This document shows, one piece after another, positions 26,633 to 34,416 of a DNA stretch of 64,000 nucleotides. The stretch's first letter is position 1; the number at the start of each line of letters is the position of its first letter. The DNA is from Deltaproteobacteria bacterium UBA6601 (GTDB lineage Bacteria > Myxococcota_A > UBA796 > UBA9615), in NCBI GenBank assembly GCA_002433485.1, contig DJIF01000092.1:26165-90164 (forward strand), read 5' to 3'. Made by a program: the position numbers and the translations under genes. The notes beneath the pieces are model-generated. The model saw nothing but the letters and a program-made list of their open reading frames with translations. It was not told the origin of the DNA and ran no database searches.

Positions 26633-28222
26633 ATGTTGTTCACCATCGCTGCACGACTCCTGGGAGCAGCAGGCCTGCTCTCTATTGCGCTGTTCACCAC
26701 GCTGTACCTGTTTGCCGCCGAGACTCCTGGCCTCAACTGGATCGCCCTCGGCGCCGCCATCGGTCTGAGCAGTTGGGTCTACCTCGACTGGCCGCTGGTG
26801 AGTCGCCTGTTTGGCTCCAGAGGAGGCCGATCGGAGGCCAGTGCCTGGCTCCTGATTCTGATGGTTGCAGTCATCGGCGCCTTGCTTCTTCACCTCGCCG
26901 AGCGAGAACCTCAACGCTGGGACCACAGCGAAAACCAGATGCACAGCCTCAGCGAGCAGGGTGCCAGCATCGTGAAGCAGCTCCCCGATGATCTGGAGTT
27001 CAGCCTGCAAGCTTACTTCGTGACCCTCGGGGATCGAATTCAAGAGAGCCAGCGCCAGCGCTTCAAATCCCTCACCGAGGCGACCCGCGCCCTGCGACCA
27101 GAGTTCAAGGTTGAGTTCATTGACCCAGAGACTCAGCCGGCCCGGGCAAGCCGCGATCAGATCAGCCGAAATGCCACCGTGATCATCACCGCCAGCAGCG
27201 GCGACTCAGGAGAGCCGCCGCGCAGCGAGCGCCTCTCCGAACCTGACGAGAGCGCGCTGGTCGCGGCTCTATTGCGGCTCAGCAACGCGGAGCGCTCCGC
27301 AGTGTATGTAGTGTCCGGGCACGGTGAGCTGTCCTTGACGGAAACGGGCCCACGGAGCCTGGCCGTTCTGGCGGGCCGGCTCACTGAGTTGGGTTTTGCG
27401 GTCCAGGAATTGGACACTCTGCGCGGCGGGGACATCCCCAAAGACGCTCGTGTCGTGATCCTGGCTGGACCGATGATCCCGCTAAATGAGGGCGAGGCGG
27501 GCATGCTGCGCCGCTTTGTGGAAGCTGGCGGCGCGCTGCTCATCTGCGCTGAACCGAAACTTCCCGGGGAAGGTCCCGAGCGCACTGGCCTGACCGGTCT
27601 TGAGTCGATACTCGCAGACTGGGGGATGGAAGCCCTGGACAACCTGATTCTCGACGAGGTCATGAGGCGAGCCCTGGGCGACGCCACATTTCCCATCTCA
27701 GAGCGCTTCGCACTGCACGAGATCACCCGCAACCTACAGCTACCCCTGGTACTTGGCACTGCCCGCTCACTACGAGTGCTAAAGCAGCAAGGACAGCAAG
27801 CGACGCAGGTAGAGGTCCTGGCCAGCACCTCAGAGGCAGCCTGGGGCGAGACCGACTTCAACAGCGAAATCTACGCTGTGGACGAAACTGACGACCGCGG
27901 ACCAGTCGATCTGGCGCTACTGGCGGTGCTCCCTCAAAACGAGGCTGGTCTCGCTGGGCAGGTCCTGCTGGTCGGGGATCGAGACTGGCTGAGCGATGGG
28001 CTGATCACTGAATTCGGCAATCTGGACTTCGCCATTCGCGCTGTTGGGCATCTTGCTCGCCGCGACGAAGTGGTCGGCATCGCGCCTCGCGCTAAGAGCC
28101 AGGGCCACCTGACCATGAGCTTCCTGCAGGAACTGCTGGCGATCCTGACCGCGGTGCTGCTGATCCCGGGAGCCTTGCTGCTGTGCTCCGGCATGCTCTG
28201 GGCCTGGCGGCGCAACCTCTAA
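26633..28222 (+). CDS. GldG-like ABC transporter auxiliary membrane protein
   Basis: 529 residues. Three hydrophobic helices occur near the N-terminus (to about residue 90), then a long extracytoplasmic region with the GldG/IFT52-like fold: SENQMHSLSEQ, VEFIDPE, YVVSGHGELSL, ARVVILAGPMIPLNEGEAGMLRRFVEAGGALLIC. A final transmembrane helix at the C-terminus (LLAILTAVLLIPGALLLC) is followed by RRN. These are the landmarks of the large GldG subunit that accompanies GldA/GldF. It is separated from the permease stop by one base, so the three genes are one operon. In gliding bacteria these proteins affect motility. In other bacteria the role is not established. Confidence 0.85.
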   Translation: MLFTIAARLLGAAGLLSIALFTTLYLFAAETPGLNWIALGAAIGLSSWVYLDWPLVSRLFGSRGGRSEASAWLLILMVAVIGALLLHLAEREPQRWDHSENQMHSLSEQGASIVKQLPDDLEFSLQAYFVTLGDRIQESQRQRFKSLTEATRALRPEFKVEFIDPETQPARASRDQISRNATVIITASSGDSGEPPRSERLSEPDESALVAALLRLSNAERSAVYVVSGHGELSLTETGPRSLAVLAGRLTELGFAVQELDTLRGGDIPKDARVVILAGPMIPLNEGEAGMLRRFVEAGGALLICAEPKLPGEGPERTGLTGLESILADWGMEALDNLILDEVMRRALGDATFPISERFALHEITRNLQLPLVLGTARSLRVLKQQGQQATQVEVLASTSEAAWGETDFNSEIYAVDETDDRGPVDLALLAVLPQNEAGLAGQVLLVGDRDWLSDGLITEFGNLDFAIRAVGHLARRDEVVGIAPRAKSQGHLTMSFLQELLAILTAVLLIPGALLLCSGMLWAWRRNL

Positions 28223-28233
28223 GGTCGACCTGT

Positions 28234-29106
28234 TTAGCGCTGGCCGCTGCGCCGAAAGTCGCTGCCCTTAAGCTCGACGAATTCACACATCTCACAAAGG
28301 CGCGAGTAGATGCGCTCACCGACCTGATCACGCAACGTCTTGGCCGGTGCTCCGGGGTTCATCCCATGCTGAACGCGGCCAGCATAAGCAGGATTTATGG
28401 CGGCGCGCTGCTCATAGTCGGTGCGGGGCGAGAAGTTGGTGGTACACAAAGTGACCCGTCCAGCGTTGTAACGCCTGCTGATCAAATCATCCAGCACAGT
28501 CTCTTCCCACTCGGTACCTCGCCCCTTACCAAGTTCATCAATCACCAACAGTTCAACATCAACCAGCGGCAACATGACCGCAGCGTCCCCCTGGTGTGAA
28601 GAGTACGCTCGCTTCAAATCGTTGAGCAGGTTGCCATAATCCACAAAGCGGCAGGCCACCCCCTTACGCAGGGTGAGCTCGCGAAAGATCCCGACCACCA
28701 GATGGGTCTTGCCGGTGCCCACCGGCCCCCAGAAGATCAGGCCCCCGCGAACTGCCGGATACATCAAGGTGAAGTCTCTGGCGAGAGTCCGAGCAGCCTC
28801 TTGCTCAGGCGTCCGTGCCTCAAAGCTCTCCAATGTGGCGCGCTGATAGCGAAGACCGATACGCGCCGCATTGAACAACTCCATGCGTCGTCGCACCCGC
28901 TCGCAGGGACAGGGGCAATAGAGTTCATAACCTTGCTTGTCGCGCTCCATCCGACCGCCACGACCAGCGCAACTGGGGCATACCCATGCAGTATTGGCAA
29001 ACTCCGCCACGCAGAATGCACCGCTGGAGCGAATCACCAGATCTGGCTCAACAAAAGCCTTGTCTACCAGGCCGCCGTCCACCGGAGTTTCCAATCCATC
29101 GCTCAT
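28234..29106 (-). CDS. DnaC/DnaI-like AAA+ helicase-loader ATPase with N-terminal zinc finger
   Basis: 290 residues from the ATG at 29106, which has GGAGAG seven bases upstream. A GTG at 29110-29112 overlapping the previous stop is the alternative. A Cys cluster near residues 43-68 (CPSC, then CPCPC) is probably a zinc site. The ATPase core has Walker A GPVGTGKTH, Walker B LLVIDELGKG, a sensor region TLCTTNF and an arginine-finger region GERIYSRLCEM. This is the DnaC/DnaI/IstB helicase-loader clade. There is no transposase partner, which argues against IstB. Its neighbour, overlapping or abutting at the start, looks DnaD-like, so the pair may load the replicative helicase, as DnaD/DnaI do in Firmicutes. 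It could instead serve a specialised replicon. Confidence 0.82.
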   Translation of the reverse strand: MSDGLETPVDGGLVDKAFVEPDLVIRSSGAFCVAEFANTAWVCPSCAGRGGRMERDKQGYELYCPCPCERVRRRMELFNAARIGLRYQRATLESFEARTPEQEAARTLARDFTLMYPAVRGGLIFWGPVGTGKTHLVVGIFRELTLRKGVACRFVDYGNLLNDLKRAYSSHQGDAAVMLPLVDVELLVIDELGKGRGTEWEETVLDDLISRRYNAGRVTLCTTNFSPRTDYEQRAAINPAYAGRVQHGMNPGAPAKTLRDQVGERIYSRLCEMCEFVELKGSDFRRSGQR

Positions 29107-29108
29107 GG

Positions 29109-29849
29109 TCACACTCTCCAGTATCGATCGGGATCAAACAGGGGGTCCCCTGCGCGAAGCCGCCGCCTGCACAGCTCCTCCAAGGTCTCTTCGAGGGCAT
29201 CGAGGCTCATCGAACCCACCGCCTCGCCCAGCTCATCCAAGACCTCCTGCCTAAGGCGTCTCCGCTGCTCTTCCGGGCAAGCCTGCCACAACGCCTCATA
29301 GTAGCGCCGACCAAAAGACAGCAGAGTGCTGAATAGCGCCGGCTCTGCCAGCCGCGCTGCGGCAAGCCCGGACAGCTCTTGGACCAGCTGCTCCAACACA
29401 ATCGCGACCGGTTCCTGCTGCCCCGTCAAGGCCAGGGCATCGGCAAGATCGGCTTCGATACCGCTGAGAACCACGCTCAGGCGGCCGGCCTCAGCCGCCT
29501 CAACAGCGGCATCGTCTCGATGTTCGCCAACAGCTCGAGCGGCAGCTCGCTGGCCCTCCTTATCGACGTAGCGGCGGAGCGACCGAAGCGGCAAGCCGCG
29601 AGGTGGGTTCTTGCGCGCCTTCAGCCGCAAGCCGCGCTCATGGACCACCCGCAGCACCAGATCCAGGGGATAGCCTGCCTCCCACCAGCCTTCAATGATG
29701 TGCTGGTCCATGGACGAGAGAACATGACCCTCGTCCCTGAGATAGAGAACCAGCTCTTGAATATGGGCGGCATAGTGACCCAGCCCGAGATCAGAGCGAA
29801 CGCGACTCACGGGGAGGGAGCCCTCCTGTAGCGGGGCAGACAGTTGCAT
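29109..29849 (-). CDS. DnaD-like protein (putative primosome partner of the helicase loader)
   Basis: 246 residues, helical. Residues ~40-95 (VLSSMDQHIIEGWWEAGYP, LVLRVVHERG, LPLRSLRRYVDKE) resemble the DnaD/DnaB2 C-terminal domain, where a Trp near the start of a helix, a Gly turn and a final Y-I/V-D-K precede a disordered tail. The rest (LSGIEADLADALAL, LEETLEELCRRRL) is helical and unknown. Its stop overlaps or abuts the start of the ATPase gene, so translation is coupled. The similarity is by eye and weak. If it is not DnaD-like, it is an uncharacterised partner of the loader ATPase. Confidence 0.6.
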   Translation of the reverse strand: MQLSAPLQEGSLPVSRVRSDLGLGHYAAHIQELVLYLRDEGHVLSSMDQHIIEGWWEAGYPLDLVLRVVHERGLRLKARKNPPRGLPLRSLRRYVDKEGQRAAARAVGEHRDDAAVEAAEAGRLSVVLSGIEADLADALALTGQQEPVAIVLEQLVQELSGLAAARLAEPALFSTLLSFGRRYYEALWQACPEEQRRRLRQEVLDELGEAVGSMSLDALEETLEELCRRRLRAGDPLFDPDRYWRV

Positions 29850-30010
29850 GACATCCTCGAGCGGGCGGGTAAGTGGCCACAGGCCACCCTCTCAGAAGGC
29901 CGGGAGTGTAGCAACTGGCGACCCTTCTTGCCCCACTTTGTAGCGCGCGATAGAGTCCGGCGATGATCCGCAGCTTCTACCCCCCCCTCCCCTCCCTGCC
30001 CGGACGCCAC

Positions 30011-31132
30011 ATGTCACGACTGTTCGCCCACCTGCTGTTCTCCGTGGCCCTGTTCGGTGTCTCCGCTCCCATCGCCCTGGCTGAGGATGGCGCGAGCACC
30101 GAGGCAGACGATACTGAGCCGCCCCCCCCAGCCAGCGAAGCAGAGACCGGCCCGAAAGACGAAGTTGAACTCGATGAAGAGCTGGATGAAGACTTCGATG
30201 CGGTGCTGGAAGAAGGTGTCGATAGCGAAGGAATATTTCAGGACTACCGCGATGAGCTGCGCGGCGAAGACCCCATCGAAGAGGCCGATGCCTGGAAGAA
30301 TTACCTCGACGCCTATCCTCGCTCCCTGTACCGCCTTGAGATCGAGACCCGCATCGAAGCCTTGGAACAAGCCTCTTTTGATGACCTGGAACTTGAAGAC
30401 CGCAATGACCAGCAGCAACAGGCAGATGAGTCCAACAGCGACGCAAAGCGGGCCGACCTGGACATCAGGGAGCCCGCCCTACTGGGAATGAATGCAAACA
30501 CCCGCCGCAGAGTTGACGTGGGGATCCTGTGGGGCTTTCAGGACTACTTCAACTACGAGGTCGGGGTCGAGTGGGCCTTCAAGCGCCAGTTCAGCGCCTT
30601 TGGCACCATCCGACATAGCGGCAAGGGCTTCGGCACCGCGGTTCAAGCCGGCGCCAAGTATGCCCTGATCAAGGACACCCGCACCGGCACCGTGCTAAGC
30701 GGCGCCTTCTCCATCAACCTGGGCTATAGCGCACTGGAGCAACTCAACTTTGTGATCCAACCCTGGATTGGCTTCGGCTGGATCGCCAACGATCTGATCC
30801 AGCTGCAGACCTCCCTGGCCATGGACCTCCGGGTTGACCGCTTGCGAACGGCCGTTCTTTGGGACTTCATGGTGCTGATCTCAGCGACCCAGAAGCTCGG
30901 GGTATATTTTCAGAGTAAGCAGCGCCACAGTCTGGTTCGACCCGAAGGTCAGCCAGTTCGCTACCTTGGGTTCCATCAAGCTGGCGTCGGAGTCAAAGTA
31001 CGTCCGACTCCCCTCATTGAGTTGACCGTGGGAGCTAACATCCCCTACGGCTGGAACCACTGGAAGGACTACCGTTACTTCGGCGTCCATGCCGGCCTGG
31101 TGTTCTACTTCAAGAAACAACCACTCGAATGA
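30011..31132 (+). CDS. Outer-membrane beta-barrel-like protein with acidic N-terminal region
   Basis: About 373 residues from the ATG at 30011 (MSRLFAHLLFSVALF), giving a signal peptide ending near PIALA. The ATG at 29963 adds a proline-rich stretch that does not fit. Residues ~25-85 are very acidic (EDGASTEADDTEPPPP, DEELDEDFDAVLEE). After the helical EADAWKNYLDAYP region, residues ~165-373 are amphipathic strands with aromatic ends (VGVEWAFKRQFSAFGTI, LSGAFSINLGYSAL, AVLWDFMVLISATQKLGVYF, HAGLVFYFKKQPLE), as expected for an 8-10-stranded porin-like barrel. The terminal strand does not end in Phe. Function unknown. It is convergent with the E2 gene. Confidence 0.7.
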   Translation: MSRLFAHLLFSVALFGVSAPIALAEDGASTEADDTEPPPPASEAETGPKDEVELDEELDEDFDAVLEEGVDSEGIFQDYRDELRGEDPIEEADAWKNYLDAYPRSLYRLEIETRIEALEQASFDDLELEDRNDQQQQADESNSDAKRADLDIREPALLGMNANTRRRVDVGILWGFQDYFNYEVGVEWAFKRQFSAFGTIRHSGKGFGTAVQAGAKYALIKDTRTGTVLSGAFSINLGYSALEQLNFVIQPWIGFGWIANDLIQLQTSLAMDLRVDRLRTAVLWDFMVLISATQKLGVYFQSKQRHSLVRPEGQPVRYLGFHQAGVGVKVRPTPLIELTVGANIPYGWNHWKDYRYFGVHAGLVFYFKKQPLE

Positions 31133-31228
31133 GCCAGATCAGAGCCAGTTAGCCCGGACCTAGACCCAGGTGGGCAGAGCTTTGCCGCGAGCGTCGGCAC
31201 ACTAAAAAACTCGCAGCGGAATTAAGGC

Positions 31229-31873
31229 TCAGCTTTCGTCAGCGCCCTCTGAGTCGCTGGCTTCTTCACCCATATCGAAGGAGATACCGCCGCCCGTGTA
31301 GTACCACTTACGGAAGGTATCGATCTCTTCGCTGTGGTTGTAGGCCCAACCGGCCGCATCCGGGTTCAAGTAGTCCCCAATCTCGACCCGCCGATAGAAA
31401 TCATCCGGATTCTCGTGAATGTCAGCCCAGGACAGAACACCGATGAGCATGTCAGCTAGATCCGTCAGGTGAACCGTCAGGTCATAGGTGTTGTCGTTGA
31501 CGTAGCAGACAAAACCATCCTTAGGGCTCACATTGGGGTGCCAGACATCACTCACCGCATAGATCTCCGGCTTCACTACCGGGTACGCCTCACTGAGGTA
31601 GATGTCAAAAGACACCTCTTCACGGATGGGGAAGTGATCAAGCGGGAAGTCCTTGAGCCGTACCTTGCCGCTGGTTGGCTTACCCAGGGTCGGTCGCTTG
31701 AAGGTAAACCGATACTTGTAGGGCAGCGCCTCTTCGCCCCAGGTGAAGTCCAGCGGCTCTACCACCACCTCTTCCTGGCTGACCATGAAGTGCTGGAGGT
31801 GGTCCCACTCGACCTGAAGGCGGCCCATGACGAACTTGGCGTCACCGCTTGGCTGATTCTTCTTCTTGCCCAT
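31229..31873 (-). CDS. E2-like ubiquitin-conjugating (UBC-fold) protein
   Basis: 214 residues from the ATG at 31873 (MGKKKNQPSG). The frame extends nine codons further, but the ATG has an AGGA upstream. Residues ~15-165 follow the UBC fold. AYPVVKPEIYAV matches the YPxxPP strand of E2 enzymes, WHPNV holds the HPN motif (His112-Pro-Asn114), and GFVCYVND places the catalytic Cys at 123, the usual ~9 residues after HPN. LTVHLTDLADMLIGVLSWADIHEN corresponds to the helix after the active site, with the typical W-x-x-x-x-x-L spacing replaced by Y-D-L-T. The C-terminal ~45 residues contain WYYTGGG and an acidic tail, not part of canonical E2s. It is the last gene of the cassette, 57 bases after the Ubl stop. 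Confidence 0.9.
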   Translation of the reverse strand: MGKKKNQPSGDAKFVMGRLQVEWDHLQHFMVSQEEVVVEPLDFTWGEEALPYKYRFTFKRPTLGKPTSGKVRLKDFPLDHFPIREEVSFDIYLSEAYPVVKPEIYAVSDVWHPNVSPKDGFVCYVNDNTYDLTVHLTDLADMLIGVLSWADIHENPDDFYRRVEIGDYLNPDAAGWAYNHSEEIDTFRKWYYTGGGISFDMGEEASDSEGADES

Positions 31874-31929
31874 GTCGTTCGTCCTGTCGCGCCAGCGCAT
31901 CCAACAAGCGCCGCCGCAGATCTATGGTG

Positions 31930-32223
31930 TCAGGCCGGAATATGCTCCATGACGAGACGAATCTCGTCACCCTCCTCAACCCCTGCATCACCGAGACTCT
32001 CATTAGGCTGCAAGATGTAGTGCTTACGCCCACCGGAGCGGCGGTCGGGCACCGAAATCTTGAAGGAGCGTGGTTGTCCCTGCTCATCGGTCATGTTCAT
32101 CTTGAGCTGGCGAGCCAGAAAAGGAGCAAGCTTCGATGAAGGCACGCCCCCACTGATTTTCACTGTGCGGTTGGTTCCGCCGGTCGGCTCCTTGAGCCGT
32201 ACCTTGATGACATTGTCGCTCAT
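31930..32223 (-). CDS. Beta-grasp ubiquitin-like protein (YukD/EsaB-like), no C-terminal Gly-Gly
   Basis: 97 residues. VIKVRLKEPTGG and RTVKISGGVPSS form the first hairpin, KLAPFLARQLKM the helix, and FKISVPDRRSG, KHYILQPNESL, GDAGVEEGDEIRLVMEHI the remaining strands. The D-A-G-V-x-E-G-D-E-I-R-L stretch is typical of ubiquitin-like and YukD-like proteins. The chain ends ...EHIPA-stop, with no Gly-Gly and no removable extension. Conjugation by a thioester mechanism would need the terminal Ala carboxylate or a different chemistry. Position between the RING-like gene and the E2 gene marks it as the modifier of the cassette. An alternative is that it is a non-conjugated partner that positions the E2. 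Confidence 0.85.
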   Translation of the reverse strand: MSDNVIKVRLKEPTGGTNRTVKISGGVPSSKLAPFLARQLKMNMTDEQGQPRSFKISVPDRRSGGRKHYILQPNESLGDAGVEEGDEIRLVMEHIPA

Positions 32224-32361
32224 CGTCGTCCTCAGCTACTGGCCGCGGGGTCCCCGTATCTGGTGGAGAGAAGCCACAGCAGGTCACGTTACGTAGGCGC
32301 GACTATATACCAGATTAAGATGAAATTTCACGCCGGCAAAAAAGCCTGCCTCTCGAGTAGC
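32224..32361 (-). promoter_or_regulatory. AT-rich gap upstream of the Ubl gene
   Basis: This 138-base gap is the largest inside the Ub-like cassette. It has an AT-rich stretch with TATATA at 32304-32309 and T/A runs (ggcaggctttttt on the minus strand), unlike the surrounding GC-rich sequence. It could hold an internal promoter or an imperfect stem for attenuation. No good -35 was found at the usual spacing. Confidence 0.3.
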
Positions 32362-33036
32362 TCAACTCCGCCGCATACCTTCAAGATCCCGCTCGCGAAG
32401 AGCCTGGTAGCAGCGACGACAGCGATTCTCGAGAAGATGTACATAGTCCTTGAGATAGACGGCGTGGCACACCTGGGACACGTTGAGCCGATTGTGGCAG
32501 ACCACATAGTTATCGTGATCCCGGTTGATGACCTGATTGGTCAATAGGCAGACCAGGTCCTCAGGCTCGGTGGTGTAATCAACGTCTTCTTCCACCTCGG
32601 TGTCTTCCTCTTCGTCGCCAAAGTCCTCCTCAGGCTCCTGCTCGGTAACCACGTAGTGGCTCAGCGAGAGGGCTCCCAGACCGCAGCCAACCAAGCCGCA
32701 GAAAAAGGCCAGACCCAACTCCAGCGGCTGCCAGGCTAGAGCCTCACCACCGGCCGTACCGCGCAACATGGCAACCACCATGGCCATACCAAAGGCACCC
32801 AAAAACAGCGCGATGCCGCCGCCGCCCACCATCAGACAGCCGCCCCGGCCACGCCCGAGAAACATCTGCAGAGAGGCAGACGAAAGCATGCCAAGTACCA
32901 TCGGCGGAAAGATCACCAGACCCAACAGGGTCGAGCCGTCATAGAAGACCACCAATCCCCACAGAATCGAGAAGATTCCCAGAATCAGTGCGCTCGGCAG
33001 GTACTCGCCGGGACTACCAAGTTCACGCTCAGCCAT
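32362..33036 (-). CDS. Four-helix membrane protein with C-terminal RING/treble-clef-like finger (candidate E3)
   Basis: 224 residues from the ATG at 33036 (a GTG at 33045 is an alternative). It overlaps the end of the E1 gene by eight bases. Four hydrophobic helices lie at about 14-31, 36-54, 66-91 and 105-124. An acidic linker follows (EEDFGDEEEDTEVEEDVD). The last ~60 residues carry a zinc-finger pattern: Cys163, Cys180-His181, Cys190-His191, His200, Cys206-x2-Cys209 (DLVCLLTNQVI, YVVCHNRL, VCHAVYL, RCRRC). This fits a RING/treble-clef type fold, but the second ligand of the first Cys pair appears to be missing (CLLT), so it may be a derived or half-site RING. With E1, Ubl and E2 alongside, I infer a membrane-anchored ligase or E2-docking protein at the cytoplasmic face of the inner membrane. 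Confidence 0.75.
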   Translation of the reverse strand: MAERELGSPGEYLPSALILGIFSILWGLVVFYDGSTLLGLVIFPPMVLGMLSSASLQMFLGRGRGGCLMVGGGGIALFLGAFGMAMVVAMLRGTAGGEALAWQPLELGLAFFCGLVGCGLGALSLSHYVVTEQEPEEDFGDEEEDTEVEEDVDYTTEPEDLVCLLTNQVINRDHDNYVVCHNRLNVSQVCHAVYLKDYVHLLENRCRRCYQALRERDLEGMRRS

Positions 33037-34372
33037 CGCCGCCACCCATCACCTCAGCCTCATCTCCAGTCAACTCAATCGCTACCCTACCCTTCCCCCC
33101 ATAAAGGAGGAAGATCTGCAACTTGGGAAAGCCCAGATCGGCCAGCGGGCGATCCACAAAGCGCTCCATCACCCGCAACGCCCGCTTGTAGTCTGGTCGC
33201 GCTTCATTACCGCACTGACGGCAGCTGAGGTCGAGGTTGAGCCCCCTGCGCGGGTAGAAGTACTCACCTCGCCAATTACAGCCGTGACAATAAAGCTCAT
33301 GGATGAGATCAAAGCCCAGCCGCAGCGACACAGCCTTTACATCGACCTCGAGCAACTCAGCGGCACGCTCAAGCAGCTGCCGGAGCGTGGTCCCCGTCGC
33401 GGTAAAGGCGGGTTCCTCGTGAATTTCACCCCAGTGCTCGTGGCCCGCACAGCCTGCGACCCGGCGACGCAGCTGAGTTTCCAAATAGGGATCAGCCCCA
33501 CCAAAATAAAACTGCGCTCCAAACGGCATCTCCAGCTGCTCGGGCGGAGAATCCATCCGGGCATGATGAAGGAGCTTGAGCGCCTCCTGAGCCAACATGG
33601 CACCGCTCATGGCCGCAGAAAGGGGCGAGGTTGGCTGCCGCTGAATCTCCTTGATGGCCTCGGCCAGCGGCGCGCAGCTCGGAGCGTAAGGGAGATGCTG
33701 CTGATAGCGCATAGCGTCGTCCATAGTGCACTCATAGCAGGGCCCACCGGCGGGATCCCAGCAGGCTACCCGCCAGCTGAGCTCACCAATACCGGCATCC
33801 AGCCATGGCTTACCAAGGGCGGCTGCAATCCGATTAAAGCCAACCCTGGCATCCACCGAGTCCACCACCGAGGTGAGGACGTCCATGCGGCGATAGACCC
33901 CCATGCCAATGTCGTAGCGAATGTCCCCACTGATAGGCCGCAGCCGCAGCTCGGGGTCCATGAGCGCGAGACGCTCAGCGGCCACCTCTACTTTGGGACG
34001 GCCGACATCAGTGGGCCGAAAAAGCACCGACTTGGCCAGGTTGCTGAAGTCGATATCGTCAAAGTCGGCAAACCACAACTCACCGACCCCGAGCAAGGCG
34101 AAGTTCTTCAGCACTTCGTTGCCGAGGGCGCCCGCCCCGGCACAGAAGATTCGGCCTTCACGCACCACATCCTCGCGGAAGTGAGCCATAAGCTTATAGA
34201 TGGCAAAACGATCGTCGGAGTCATACTCCATGCGCCGAAAGTCACGCTCACCAAAGGTGAGGTCGACCACACCGTCAGCATCCACCGTCAGCCCCTCGTC
34301 GGGGTCTTCAGGGATCTCATTGCCCTCGTCATCCAGGGCTACAACGATGATCTCTTCTTCTTCGTCGCTCAT
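33029..34372 (-). CDS. E1-like (ThiF/MoeB fold) activating enzyme with C-terminal zinc ribbon
   Basis: 447 residues. An acidic N-terminal ~45 residues precede a ThiF fold: nucleotide loop G79-A-G81-A-L-G84 in IFCAGAGALGNEV, then FADFDDIDFSNLAK (the D-x-D-x-I-D-x-S-N-L pattern, Asp103 to Leu112), DVLTSVVDSVDARVGFN and LDAGIGELSWRV. A Cys pair CYEC (212, 215) and Cys233 in SCAPLAEAI are candidates for zinc and catalysis, as in MoeB and UBA4. An insertion and a second domain follow, with a C-x2-C ... C-x2-C zinc ribbon (Cys362/365 and Cys384/387) and a beta-strand at the end. The gene starts 44 bases after the stop of the CIS baseplate gene, in the same direction, with no promoter-like signal between them, so it is probably in the CIS transcript. 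Confidence 0.9.
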   Translation of the reverse strand: MSDEEEEIIVVALDDEGNEIPEDPDEGLTVDADGVVDLTFGERDFRRMEYDSDDRFAIYKLMAHFREDVVREGRIFCAGAGALGNEVLKNFALLGVGELWFADFDDIDFSNLAKSVLFRPTDVGRPKVEVAAERLALMDPELRLRPISGDIRYDIGMGVYRRMDVLTSVVDSVDARVGFNRIAAALGKPWLDAGIGELSWRVACWDPAGGPCYECTMDDAMRYQQHLPYAPSCAPLAEAIKEIQRQPTSPLSAAMSGAMLAQEALKLLHHARMDSPPEQLEMPFGAQFYFGGADPYLETQLRRRVAGCAGHEHWGEIHEEPAFTATGTTLRQLLERAAELLEVDVKAVSLRLGFDLIHELYCHGCNWRGEYFYPRRGLNLDLSCRQCGNEARPDYKRALRVMERFVDRPLADLGFPKLQIFLLYGGKGRVAIELTGDEAEVMGGGDG

Positions 34373-34416
34373 CTACCTCACGTCCGCTTCGATTCGCGGT
34401 GTCAATCGGCCCAGGC

